IMG/VR virus record: IMGVR_UViG_3300042923_000243
Span: 1-42,715 of that record
Origin: a virus
Reading direction: 5' to 3' (one strand)
Length of the DNA stretch: 42,715 nt
Positions 6,739 through 14,409 of this stretch are shown piece by piece; the first letter of the stretch is position 1; each line of letters starts with the position of its first letter. The notes below the pieces were generated by a model. It made no database searches and was not told the DNA's origin. It saw only the letters and a list, made by a program, of their open reading frames with translations. Position numbers and translations under genes: made by a program.

Positions 6739-7218
6739 CTAATGAAAATCTACTGCACCGTTTTCTATAGCCATCTCGAAAGCTTTTTTCCAATCTAAAT
6801 ATTTTTCAAACCACCAATCACCATTTTCTCCTAAAGTTTTTGAGAATTCTTTAGCTTCTTCTTCATAATCCGAAAATTCTTTAGCCAACTTTTTAGATAC
6901 TACAGGTCCAATAACTCCTTCATTATCTGCAAAGTCAACTAATTCCTGGAATGCGACTTCACCTTTAAAGCATGCAAGTTGTTCTCTCCAATAGTTATAT
7001 CCGCTATAACTTCCAGCTCTAAAATCATAATCTTCTTCGTAAGAGTAAACTGTTTTAGCTTCAACACCTTTTCCTCTTCCTGGCCATACACTTTCTGACC
7101 ATTCCATACTTGCTCCAGGTCTCCATTCTGTATCCCAATTTACTAAATCTCCATCTTTATCAATTTGTGGATTATCCACCTTTTTCAAATTTTTATAAGC
7201 TGTTACATCTAATCCCAT
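6739..7218 (-). CDS. Conserved-looking hypothetical phage protein
   Basis: The protein is 159 aa with an ATG at 7218 behind AAGGAGGAT. It starts MGLDVTAYKNLKKVD and is rich in aromatic and acidic residues (VNWDTEWRPGASMEWSESVWPG, GYNYWREQLACF, GDWWFEKYLDWKKAFEMAI). It has no signal peptide, membrane segment or catalytic motif that I can name. The opening resembles hypothetical proteins found in many phage replication regions, but no function is known to me. It sits between ssb and the PAPS-reductase-like gene and is co-directional with both. A GGAGC-TTCG-GCTCC hairpin lies across its 3' end. Confidence 0.75.
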   Translation of the reverse strand: MGLDVTAYKNLKKVDNPQIDKDGDLVNWDTEWRPGASMEWSESVWPGRGKGVEAKTVYSYEEDYDFRAGSYSGYNYWREQLACFKGEVAFQELVDFADNEGVIGPVVSKKLAKEFSDYEEEAKEFSKTLGENGDWWFEKYLDWKKAFEMAIENGAVDFH

Positions 7219-7232
7219 GTTTTTTATCCTCC

Positions 7233-7676
7233 TTAAAATGGTATGTCCTCATCGTCCACTACATGAAAACCATCTTCACCGTCAAACGCTTCATTGAAAT
7301 AGCCTTCTGCGTCTACTGGCTTTCCATTTGTCTGCTTTGCTTGTCCTACAAACTCAATCCTGTCTGCTATTACATCAGTTGTGTATCTCTTTTCACCTGT
7401 TTGAGTTGTGTAACTTCCTGTATTGATTCTGCCGTGTACAGCACATTGACTTCCTTTGTTGAGATAATTTGCACAGTTTTCTGCTGTCTTGCCAAATACC
7501 GTTACGCCGATAAAGTCTGCAGTTTGTTTTCCCTGTGCAGCTGCTTCTTGCTTCTTGTCTTTGCTCATTTCTCTGTCTACTGCTAAGTTGAACTTTGCTA
7601 CGGCCATACCTGTTGATGGTATGAATTTTAGTTCTGGATCTCTAGCCAAACGGCCTATAAGTACAACGCTATTCAT
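7233..7676 (-). CDS. ssb: Single-stranded DNA-binding protein
   Basis: This coats single-stranded DNA during replication and recombination and recruits partner proteins. The 147-aa protein begins MNSVVLIGRLARDPELKF, the first strand of the OB fold. It continues through FNLAVDRE, FIGVTVFGKTAENCANYLNKGSQ and GRINTGSYTTQTGEKRY, all typical of bacterial and phage SSB. A short glycine-poor linker leads to the acidic tail VVDDEDIPF, the docking peptide for SSB partners. The length is slightly shorter than host SSBs. Its start overlaps the 3' end of the 86-aa gene before it. It supports the Rad52-like annealing protein and the replisome organizer of the same operon. Confidence 0.96.
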   Translation of the reverse strand: MNSVVLIGRLARDPELKFIPSTGMAVAKFNLAVDREMSKDKKQEAAAQGKQTADFIGVTVFGKTAENCANYLNKGSQCAVHGRINTGSYTTQTGEKRYTTDVIADRIEFVGQAKQTNGKPVDAEGYFNEAFDGEDGFHVVDDEDIPF

Positions 7677-7929
7677 TTATTTGCCCCCTCAATGTTTTTT
7701 CAATTATCTTCTTACAGCCATTTATTTCGTCTATAAGTTGTGTGATGCTGGTTGCCTTTGAAGTATTCACCTTATACTGTAAGTACCCTTTCAGCGCGCT
7801 TTCAACTGTTCCAAAGTAACCTATCGTTGTTTCGTACTCATTGCCTTCTTGTGATGTTTTGTTTTCAACTAAAATCACGTTTCGAGGGTCACTTTTCAAT
7901 GAACATGTTTCATCTATTTTGATATTCAT
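7669..7929 (-). CDS. Hypothetical phage protein (86 aa)
   Basis: The ATG at 7929 overlaps the stop of the upstream 36-aa gene (ATGA). The protein starts MNIKIDETCSLKSDPRNVILVENK, followed by a segment GYFGTVESALKGYLQYKVNTSKATSI and a C-terminal helix. This order resembles small phage proteins of the DUF5405 kind, but I am not certain. No membrane segment or metal site is visible. It is translationally linked on both sides, overlapping ssb by 8 bases, so it is probably co-expressed in fixed ratio with SSB and may act in replication. The assignment to a family is tentative. Confidence 0.7.
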   Translation of the reverse strand: MNIKIDETCSLKSDPRNVILVENKTSQEGNEYETTIGYFGTVESALKGYLQYKVNTSKATSITQLIDEINGCKKIIEKTLRGQINE

Positions 7930-8036
7930 TCCTGTACCTCTCTAGCCATTGCTTTGAACTTTTGTCTTGTGTTTGTCCAGTTTCTATGCTTGTACAACCA
8001 CTTAATGCAGTGATAGTAATATTTAAGCTTTTTCAT
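7926..8036 (-). CDS. Very small basic protein (36 aa)
   Basis: The ATG at 8036 lies behind a near-perfect ribosome site (GGGAGGAAC). The 36-aa product is strongly basic and aromatic (MKKLKYYYHCIKWLYKHRNW) and ends EVQE. Its stop overlaps the next start (ATGA), and dUTPase ends one base upstream, so it fills the only gap in this part of the operon. I do not recognise it. The basic charge suggests nucleic-acid contact. The ribosome site and exact coupling support a real gene. Confidence 0.62.
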   Translation of the reverse strand: MKKLKYYYHCIKWLYKHRNWTNTRQKFKAMAREVQE

Positions 8037-8037
8037 A

Positions 8038-8472
8038 TCAGTTCCTCCCTGTACTTCCGAAGCCGCCTGTTCCTCTTTCGGTTTCATCAAGTTCTTTAAC
8101 TTCTACCAACTCAGCCTGAACCACCGGAGCTACTATTCCCTGTGCTACTCTGTCACCTGGTTTAATATCGAAAGGCAATAACCCATGATTCGTTAAAAAG
8201 ACTTTTATTTCTCCTCTGTAATCAGAATCTATAGTTCCAACTCCATGAGTAATGCTTATAGCATGTTTCATTGCCAGTCCGCTTCTACCTCTTATCTGAA
8301 GCTCATAACCTTTAGGCACGGCTACATATAAACCAGTAGGCACAATTACTGTTTCACCAGGATGAATTACATCATCGCTCTTTATTGATGCTCTTATATC
8401 AAATCCTGCAGCTCCTGAAGTTTCATATTTCGGTAAATCAAAACCACTTTTATTAATTATTCTTACTTTCAT
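8038..8472 (-). CDS. dut: dUTP diphosphatase
   Basis: This hydrolyses dUTP to dUMP and diphosphate, keeping uracil out of phage DNA and feeding thymidylate synthesis. The 144-aa protein carries all five motifs of trimeric dUTPases: AGFDIRA (I), GRSGLA (II), GVGTIDSDYRGEI (III), PGDRVAQ (IV) and the glycine-rich C-terminal RGTGGFGSTGR (V). These include the catalytic aspartate of motif III. The length is normal for the family. An ATG follows AGGAGGAT. It lies between the amino-methyltransferase and a very small gene in the replication operon. No truncation is seen. Confidence 0.96.
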   Translation of the reverse strand: MKVRIINKSGFDLPKYETSGAAGFDIRASIKSDDVIHPGETVIVPTGLYVAVPKGYELQIRGRSGLAMKHAISITHGVGTIDSDYRGEIKVFLTNHGLLPFDIKPGDRVAQGIVAPVVQAELVEVKELDETERGTGGFGSTGRN

Positions 8473-8480
8473 TTATCCTC

Positions 8481-9461
8481 CTAAAATAAACTCATTTGAT
8501 TTTCTTCTTCAATCACTGATTGACAATTCTTAACCGCCTGATTGTAGTAGCTTTCTTTTAATTCAATTCCTACAGCCCTTCGCTTCATCTTCAATGCTTG
8601 ATAAGCTTCAGAGCCTATTCCCAGAAAAGGTGTTAATACTATGTCTCCCGGATTGCTCCACAGCTCAATGGCTCTTTCTATAACTTGGAGCTGAAGAGGG
8701 CATATATGGCGTTCATCCCTTTCTTCTCTGGCTTCACTTCGATTTAATGTATAGCTTTGGTCTATATCCATCCATACAGGACTTGCATATCTTCGCCATA
8801 CTTGATGAGAATAAACCGGATCAACTTTTGCCATTGATATATCTCTGTGTTTCCTGCTATCAGTTAATGTTGGCTCTTTCTTTGGTGCTTCCGGTTCATC
8901 TTCACCTATAAATCTTATAAATCCGTCTGGATGTTTTATAGGTTCATCGTTATCACCTGGCTTTCTCATTGTAACCAAGTAATCAGGAAGTCCGTTCCTA
9001 CACATAGCAGAGTCTTTACATAATTGTTTGTGCATTAATCCAATAGCTTTTGTCCTTGTTGCTTCAACTAGTGGATCTTTCCATATAGCTGTTCTTGAAT
9101 GATATATAAATCCACAGTCTTGGAATAGTCTAATTAAATCTCCCGGAAAGTCCTGAAGCCCTATATAACCGTCACGCTCTTTCATTGCTGGTATATCCAT
9201 GCAGTGAACAGACATTAATCGTCCTGGCTTCAAAACCCTGAAAAGCTCCTCAACAATAAACCTAAACTGCTTGAAGAATTCTTCATTATTTCTGCAATTA
9301 CCTAAATCTCTGTCACTGTTTGAGTATGTGTACAAACTTGCAAACGGCGGACTGTAAATACTGAAATGGATGCTGTCGTCTGGAATACCTTTTAGTACTT
9401 CACAGCTATCGCCATTGTACAAACACATCCTATCCGTAATATATTGATTGTTTACTTTCAT
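8481..9461 (-). CDS. DNA N4-cytosine or N6-adenine methyltransferase
   Basis: The protein is 326 aa. The N-terminal catalytic motif IV is IYSPPFASLYTYSNSDRDLGN, and the SAM-binding motif I comes at the C-terminal end (LTPFLGIGSEAYQALKMKRRAVGIEL). This gives the beta-class order. SPPF is the form commonly seen in N4-cytosine enzymes, though N6-adenine enzymes also use (D/N/S)PP(Y/F/W), so the base modified is not certain. No restriction endonuclease is nearby. The start codon overlaps the stop of the helicase gene (TAATG), so both are translated together. Protection of phage DNA from host restriction is the likely role. Confidence 0.9.
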   Translation of the reverse strand: MKVNNQYITDRMCLYNGDSCEVLKGIPDDSIHFSIYSPPFASLYTYSNSDRDLGNCRNNEEFFKQFRFIVEELFRVLKPGRLMSVHCMDIPAMKERDGYIGLQDFPGDLIRLFQDCGFIYHSRTAIWKDPLVEATRTKAIGLMHKQLCKDSAMCRNGLPDYLVTMRKPGDNDEPIKHPDGFIRFIGEDEPEAPKKEPTLTDSRKHRDISMAKVDPVYSHQVWRRYASPVWMDIDQSYTLNRSEAREERDERHICPLQLQVIERAIELWSNPGDIVLTPFLGIGSEAYQALKMKRRAVGIELKESYYNQAVKNCQSVIEEENQMSLF

Positions 9462-10834
9462 TAACTAACCTCCATTAACCATTCCGGTAATTTAATTTCA
9501 TGCTGTGGCGTGTAATCTATTACATTCCTGGATGTGTTCTTAATCTCATTTTTTAATATTTCAGAAGTCAAAGCCACCATGTTACTTGACATCATCTGTG
9601 CAAGCTCTTCTTTCCGTCTAACATTCTGCAATACACTTTCTTCTTTTTCTGAGATAATCACATGAACATTGACTTCTTTTGTCTGCCCGAACCTATAACA
9701 ACGTCTTATTGCCTGATAGAATCTTTCATAACTGTCTGATAGTCCGCAGAATATCATGTTATTACAGTTCTGCCAGTTCATTCCGAATCCTGCTATTTTC
9801 GGCTTCGTTACAAGATATTTGACTTCGCTTGTTGCGAATCCTATCAATGCTTTTTCTTTATGCTCTGGAGTGTCTGCTCCTTTTACTTCTATAGCTCCAT
9901 CGATAGCCTTTGATAAAGCAGTGCTCTCATCATTGTAATCACACCATATCAAGCAGCTTTCCATGCCTTGAACTAATTCAACTGCCTTATTAACTCTGTC
10001 CTGCAAGCTCTCTTTTCTTGCTTCTCTTCTCTCATCCAATGTCTGAGCCGGAAGAGTAATAAACATATCTTCAGTTGTTGGGCTTTCAACATAATGAGTT
10101 TGAATATTCAGCTGAGGAAGCTTGTATTTGCTTCCGTCATATCCAAGGTCTTCAGGATTTTTTACAACCATTGCCCAGGATGCAATCCACTTCCAGAAAT
10201 CATTCTCAGCATGTCCCTTTAATCTCCATTTTGCTGTGTCTCCACCATCATGTACAAAGAATGTTGCAAGCATTTCAGGTCTAGTCATTACCCCTAAAAA
10301 CTCTGCATGGTTTCCTAATTCTTCATAATCGTTCGGCGCCGGAGTAGCTGTGCATGCTAATTTGTAATGTGTAAATCTGAACAAATCGAGCATTTCTTGT
10401 GTTGTTTTTCCACTGAAGCTTTTTATAATTGAGCTCTCATCAAGCACTATTCCATCAAATTCATTAGGATTGAAGTGTTGAAGCATCTCATAGTTTGTAA
10501 TGTTAATTCCTTGCTTTACATCTTTCTGGCTTCTGCAGCTTGTAACTTCTATTCCGAACTTTGCGCCTTCTCTAACGGTCTGCTTACTTACTGCCAGAGG
10601 AGCCAAAATTAAAACCTTGCCATTTGTATATTTGCAGACTTCATCGGACCATGATAGTTGAATTATTGTTTTTCCGAGTCCTGTATCAAGAAACACTGCA
10701 GCTTTGCCTTTCTTTAATGCCCATTTTGTAATGTCTCTTTGAAAATCAAATAGGTATTTGTTAGAAGGCTCACACTCAAATCCGGAAGGTTTGATAACTC
10801 TTTCTTTGCTTTTTAAAAATTCTTCGTATTGCAT
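9461..10834 (-). CDS. SNF2/DEAD-type DNA helicase-translocase
   Basis: The 457-aa protein shows Walker A in AAVFLDTGLGKTIIQLS (motif I), the DExx box VLDESS (II), TATPAPNDYEELGN (III), then GFGMNWQNCNNMIFCG and FYQAIRRCYRFGQTKEV (V and VI, with the arginine finger). This is the superfamily 2, SNF2-like set found in many phage replication modules. It is compact, without extra DNA-binding domains. It probably moves on or unwinds double-stranded DNA during phage replication or recombination. It is coupled by a one-base overlap to the methyltransferase, a pairing that suggests joint action on DNA. An ATG lies behind CTAGGAGG. Confidence 0.9.
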   Translation of the reverse strand: MQYEEFLKSKERVIKPSGFECEPSNKYLFDFQRDITKWALKKGKAAVFLDTGLGKTIIQLSWSDEVCKYTNGKVLILAPLAVSKQTVREGAKFGIEVTSCRSQKDVKQGINITNYEMLQHFNPNEFDGIVLDESSIIKSFSGKTTQEMLDLFRFTHYKLACTATPAPNDYEELGNHAEFLGVMTRPEMLATFFVHDGGDTAKWRLKGHAENDFWKWIASWAMVVKNPEDLGYDGSKYKLPQLNIQTHYVESPTTEDMFITLPAQTLDERREARKESLQDRVNKAVELVQGMESCLIWCDYNDESTALSKAIDGAIEVKGADTPEHKEKALIGFATSEVKYLVTKPKIAGFGMNWQNCNNMIFCGLSDSYERFYQAIRRCYRFGQTKEVNVHVIISEKEESVLQNVRRKEELAQMMSSNMVALTSEILKNEIKNTSRNVIDYTPQHEIKLPEWLMEVS

Positions 10835-10843
10835 TCATTCCTC

Positions 10844-11080
10844 CTAGTTAGTTTTCTTGAACTTGTCTTTGAGCTCCTGCATCTTAATATCCATGCCAGT
10901 CTCTATTTCTTCTATCATGTTCACATTTTCAAAGTTCAGTAAGTGTTGGTCTCCGTTGCCTGTCTTAATCAGTACTGCATTGCCTTCTTGAACTATCTCT
11001 GCGACATTATAGAAATTTCTTGATGTTGATATAGTCTTAAACCATACTTTTATGGTTGCGCCCTCAAATGTTGCTTTCAA
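10844..11080 (-). CDS. Hypothetical protein (78 aa)
   Basis: TTG start at 11080 behind AGGAGG with 7-base spacing. The N-terminal 50 residues look like a small beta barrel (MKATFEGATIKVWFKTISTS, AEIVQEGNAVLIKTGNGDQHLLNFENV) and the tail is a charged helix (DIKMQELKDKFKKTN). I do not recognise a family. It lies between the replisome organizer and the helicase with 3- and 9-base gaps, so it is part of the replication operon. A beta-rich accessory protein for the helicase would fit but is only a guess. Confidence 0.68.
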   Translation of the reverse strand: MKATFEGATIKVWFKTISTSRNFYNVAEIVQEGNAVLIKTGNGDQHLLNFENVNMIEEIETGMDIKMQELKDKFKKTN

Positions 11081-11083
11081 TTC

Positions 11084-11908
11084 TTATCCTCCTGTTTTAA
11101 ACTTTTCATGTTTTCTTCTTGCAATTTCTTCAAGTTCTGCTTCAGTCTTTTTACCAATCTTGCTGTCAAAGTTGTGAAAACTGTTTGGCTTTATAATTGG
11201 TTGAGTCTTAACAGGTTCCTTCTTTGCCCAATTTCTTATCGTTGCCAAATAATCTTTATATGACTTCCCTGTACTTGCACAGTATTCCGATACTCTCTCA
11301 ATACGTGCTTTCCAATCCGTAGGGAATTCATTTTGTAATTTTTCAAGCTGTTCATCAGATAAAAGTACATTTTGATATTCACCATATTTATGTTTTTGAG
11401 GTTTCTTCTTTATATCTTTATCTAATTCTTTATCTAATTCTTTATCTATATCTAGCGAGCTAACATTAGCTTTACTGTTAACTTTACTGTTAGTTTTACA
11501 ATCTTCTTTACCCTCAGCTATTAACTTTTGCTTTTCTCTGTATTCTTGCATGTAGGTTCTCATATACTCTTTTTTGTTTTCTAACTGATCTAATGATTGA
11601 TGTTTGCTCCAATTTGGAATTGTTATTGCATTGTTTATTACTTCAATCATTCCAAATCTTTCAAAAGTATTTATTGCTAATCGGACTATATTAATTGGTC
11701 TTCTGAAAATAGTTGCAAGCATTTCATCTGTATATGGAAGTTTGTCATTGAATAATAGAACACCGCCATTGTTAATTTTGCCTGCTAGAGTTAGCAACTT
11801 AAACCAAATTACTATCATTGCATCAGCTTCAGGCATACTTTCAATTAACAGTATTTTTTCATCGTCAAATATATCTGTAACAATTTTAATCCACTTGACT
11901 TCTGCCAA
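11084..11908 (-). CDS. Phage replisome organizer (replication initiation) protein
   Basis: The protein is 274 aa. The N-terminal 110 residues (WIKIVTDIFDDEKILLIESMPEADAMIVIWFKLL, then LPYTDEMLATIFRRPINIVRLAINTFERFGMIEV) match the winged-helix N domain of phage replisome organizers. A low-complexity charged linker follows, with repeats of LDKEL (about residues 155-170). A C-terminal DnaD-like helical part then contains WKARIERVSEYCASTGKSYKDYLATIRNWAKKE. Such proteins bind the phage origin and load host helicase. The origin usually lies inside or near this gene; repeats coding LDKELDKEL at about 11405-11460 are possible iterons. Confidence 0.87.
   Translation of the reverse strand: MAEVKWIKIVTDIFDDEKILLIESMPEADAMIVIWFKLLTLAGKINNGGVLLFNDKLPYTDEMLATIFRRPINIVRLAINTFERFGMIEVINNAITIPNWSKHQSLDQLENKKEYMRTYMQEYREKQKLIAEGKEDCKTNSKVNSKANVSSLDIDKELDKELDKDIKKKPQKHKYGEYQNVLLSDEQLEKLQNEFPTDWKARIERVSEYCASTGKSYKDYLATIRNWAKKEPVKTQPIIKPNSFHNFDSKIGKKTEAELEEIARRKHEKFKTGG
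11405..11460. repeat. Short direct repeats inside the replisome organizer gene
   Basis: TTTATCTA(A/T) units (TTTATCTAATTC three times, plus related flanks) repeat at about 12-base spacing on the plus strand. They code for the LDKEL linker repeats. Repeats within an initiator gene can be initiator-binding iterons, as in lambda O and in lactococcal phages. This role is inferred. Confidence 0.45.
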
Positions 11909-11912
11909 TTTA

Positions 11913-12443
11913 TCACCTTCCCCATTGTTCCTTTAATGCTTGAATCTCTGCTGGTGTCATTGTGTTTATTTTTAAGTCTTTGCATTCGCTCACTATTCCG
12001 TCTATAAGAATACTCATTTGCTTTGTATCATATTCGCTTGAGCCCATGAACACTTTTATGTGCTTGAACATTTTACCGTTCAGTTCAGACTCTCCGAACT
12101 CTTCATAATATTTAACTGATCTCATAAATAAATCAGCTGCAGGTTCTACTACTGATACAACACTGCTCTGGCCATATCTTTTGAGCATCTTCAAATAGAT
12201 TTCATCCTTTGAAGTCCTTAAAACATCTGCAATCTCTGTACAGAGCTTCCAACAATAAGCATTTGCGTTTAATGAGCGCTTCTTTTTCTTGTGGTCTATC
12301 TTGCATTCTTTTAGCTTTTCATCGTTCAGGAGCTCATTTAAAGCTTCTACCTTGCTTTGTTCTTGCTTGGGAACTATGAGCGTAACTTCATAGTCCCCGG
12401 AAAGCTCTCTTGTTATTTTGCCTTTTGTAAAAGTAAGTTCCAT
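11913..12443 (-). CDS. NinB-like recombination protein
   Basis: The protein is 176 aa. The segment KKKRSLNANAYCWKLCTEIADVL matches the signature of NinB/Orf proteins, where RSLdqNrklW opens the conserved domain. The later part (MFKHIKVFMGSSEYDTKQMSILIDGIVSECKDLKI) also fits the length and helix order of that family. Lambda NinB (Orf) is a recombination mediator that binds SSB and single-stranded DNA. Here the gene lies between a hypothetical gene and the replisome organizer, with the Rad52-like annealing protein further upstream. The assignment rests mainly on the RSLNxN motif and context. Confidence 0.7.
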   Translation of the reverse strand: MELTFTKGKITRELSGDYEVTLIVPKQEQSKVEALNELLNDEKLKECKIDHKKKKRSLNANAYCWKLCTEIADVLRTSKDEIYLKMLKRYGQSSVVSVVEPAADLFMRSVKYYEEFGESELNGKMFKHIKVFMGSSEYDTKQMSILIDGIVSECKDLKINTMTPAEIQALKEQWGR

Positions 12444-12451
12444 GTTGTCAC

Positions 12452-12967
12452 CTATGAAGGTATTTCAAACGGTTCCATGTCTTCTTTTTTTATAAAATCT
12501 AAATTTTTATCTATGCTTGCACATCTGCCAGTGCCATTGCCGTTATGAACCCAAGTATGTCCACATAAATAAGGTTTAGTGTTAAAGGCATAAATTTTAT
12601 CATTTGAATCTCTACATATCCAATTAAAACCTAGTGTTTTAAGTGCCTTGAAGATTTCTTTTTGTTCTTCTGTGTATTCTTGACGTTCCCAAACCAATAT
12701 TCTTTCGTTTAAATTAAGAACATTTGAATTAAATGAACTACCAGTTTCGATTTCATAAACTTTCATAATGTCATAATTAGAGCTAAAACCAGTTGATTTA
12801 TTTTTAATTAAATTTTCATTGTAATCGTCACCAAGTATAAAACTATCATTAACAAATACAATGTTTTGATGTCCATAATTTTTAGTTTCAACATCCTTTA
12901 AAACTAAGTAAACATAGCCCTCTCTTGTTTCAACTCTCATTCCTGTTTTTAAATCTGATTTATTCAT
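12452..12967 (-). CDS. Hypothetical protein
   Basis: The protein is 171 aa with an ATG behind AGGAGGAC. The N-terminal half is beta-rich (MNKSDLKTGMRVETREGYVYLVLKDVE) and resembles small SH3-like modules in clostridial phage proteins. The C-terminal half includes FKALKTLGFNWICRDSNDKI and YLCGHTWVHNGNGTGRCAS, with spaced Cys and His that might hold a metal. I do not recognise the whole protein. It sits between the HNH gene and the NinB-like gene with 8 to 9-base gaps, within the recombination block. Confidence 0.7.
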   Translation of the reverse strand: MNKSDLKTGMRVETREGYVYLVLKDVETKNYGHQNIVFVNDSFILGDDYNENLIKNKSTGFSSNYDIMKVYEIETGSSFNSNVLNLNERILVWERQEYTEEQKEIFKALKTLGFNWICRDSNDKIYAFNTKPYLCGHTWVHNGNGTGRCASIDKNLDFIKKEDMEPFEIPS

Positions 12968-12976
12968 AACGTCCTC

Positions 12977-13252
12977 CTAACGATAATTTTTTTTAAAGAT
13001 TTTCATAAACTCTTCAAAAGAAAAGTTCTTCTCAAATTCAATCTGTGCAAGCTGTTTTATTCTCAGGTCAAGCTCTGCATTTTTATCATGGAGCTCTGTA
13101 TGACATTTTGCACACAGCGGAACAGTCATTCTGTACTTGTCCGCTTGCTTTCTGTTAGCTGTTCCATGGAAGCAATGATGCTCTTGCAAGTTTTGAGTTG
13201 TGCCACATACAAAGCAATGTTCCAGGTCTGCTGTAACTAGACTACTTTTCAT
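12977..13252 (-). CDS. HNH-type zinc-finger protein
   Basis: The protein is 91 aa. The sequence CFVCGTTQNLQEHHCFHG followed by RMTVPLCAKCHTELHDK gives two CxxC pairs around an HH and an H, the layout of a small HNH/beta-beta-alpha metal nuclease. It is shorter than most free-standing HNH enzymes but matches small HNH-like phage proteins near ninB-type genes. A role in DNA processing is likely but cutting activity is not proven. Its start overlaps the stop of the DUF1351 gene by 4 bases (ATGA). Confidence 0.75.
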   Translation of the reverse strand: MKSSLVTADLEHCFVCGTTQNLQEHHCFHGTANRKQADKYRMTVPLCAKCHTELHDKNAELDLRIKQLAQIEFEKNFSFEEFMKIFKKNYR

Positions 13253-14400
13253 ACTTCACCATCATCAACAACAGCGTAATCAATGCCGTTGTCCTTTAAA
13301 AACTTAGATACACTTAACAACTGCTCATGCTTCCCAACGATTCGATAAATAGCATAGTATTTAGGCTCTTCCTGAATAGGTTCAAATATTGGTTCTTTTA
13401 TATGTTCAGGAGTTGGTTCCATTACCGGCTCAGGCTGATTCACTGGTTCAGGTATTGGTACCGGACTTATTTCTGGTACTGGCTCAGGTATTGGAGGATT
13501 CTCTGCTTCGTATATCCTGCTTGCAGAAAGCTTTATTTCACCTATAACCTCTTTCGTTGTCATGCCTCTGTCTATGTATCTCTTGAAGTCCTCAAATTTC
13601 ATTTTACGGTTGATTCTTTCGTTCTCTGAATCAATTACATCTTTGATGATATCAATCAATTCATTTTCTCTGTCCTGTTCAACTTTTAATGTCATTGCCT
13701 TTGAAATCAAGTCTTCTTTGACCTCATTTGATTTAGCTGTTAGGTTGCAGTACTTGTCCAAAATTTCAAGTCTGTCAGCGTACTTTTCATTAAGACCGTA
13801 TTCAGCTGCAACTTCCTTTGCAAGCTCTATTGCTTGGTTTCGCTTCAAATCTCTCTTCTGGTCATCGAATACTTTTATGCCTTCCTTAATTGGTTGTTCT
13901 GCCTGCTCAATCAAGCCTATTAATTCCTTGCATTGATTTTCAAATTCTGTTATTGGCTTTGATAAGTCTTTTTTCTTGTCTTTTCTGTAGTTGTCTATTT
14001 TCACCCTCAAGCTTGCCAGATCCTTTTGTTTTGACTTACAGGAAGACAAACTTTGCTCAGTTACTACAATTCCCTTGTATTCTGTTAATGTACCTTTAAG
14101 AGCAGATTTCATCTCTTCAAAGTTGATTTTAATTACCGGAAGGACTTCTTTTTCTACCTTAAATTCCAATGTAGAAGATTCTTCTGTTTCAACATCAGCA
14201 GCAAGACCTTTTATTACTTTAATTTCAAAATCACCTTTTTCCTCTGCAACATTAACTTCTGTTACAGTCAATATCTTATCTTTACCTGCCATGTCAGCGA
14301 CTACCAAATCACCCACATTAACTTCAATATCGCTATTGTATGTATAAGCACGCCCTTTGGGTTGTCCGTTATCATCGATTACTTTAACTTTTATAAACAT
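13249..14400 (-). CDS. DUF1351-type protein with Pro-Glu-rich linker
   Basis: The protein is 383 aa. It has an N-terminal beta-rich domain (KVKVIDDNGQPKGRAYTYNS). A long helical DUF1351 core follows from about residue 90 (EEMKSALKGTLTEYKGIVVTEQ, KDLASLRVKIDNYRKDKKK). Then comes a proline-glutamate linker at about 300-350 with many PEP repeats, and a small C-terminal domain ending in VVDDGEV. DUF1351 proteins occur next to phage annealing proteins and are thought to act in recombination, but their reaction is unknown. It is placed directly after the Rad52-like gene. The N- and C-terminal domains beyond DUF1351 look like additions to the core. Confidence 0.82.
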   Translation of the reverse strand: MFIKVKVIDDNGQPKGRAYTYNSDIEVNVGDLVVADMAGKDKILTVTEVNVAEEKGDFEIKVIKGLAADVETEESSTLEFKVEKEVLPVIKINFEEMKSALKGTLTEYKGIVVTEQSLSSCKSKQKDLASLRVKIDNYRKDKKKDLSKPITEFENQCKELIGLIEQAEQPIKEGIKVFDDQKRDLKRNQAIELAKEVAAEYGLNEKYADRLEILDKYCNLTAKSNEVKEDLISKAMTLKVEQDRENELIDIIKDVIDSENERINRKMKFEDFKRYIDRGMTTKEVIGEIKLSASRIYEAENPPIPEPVPEISPVPIPEPVNQPEPVMEPTPEHIKEPIFEPIQEEPKYYAIYRIVGKHEQLLSVSKFLKDNGIDYAVVDDGEV

Positions 14401-14409
14401 TTCGTCCTC

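Noticed and set aside
13327-14347. Long open frames on the plus strand opposite the DUF1351 gene
   Set aside because: They mirror codon bias of the real minus-strand gene, have no ribosome sites and encode sequences of low-complexity aromatic type.
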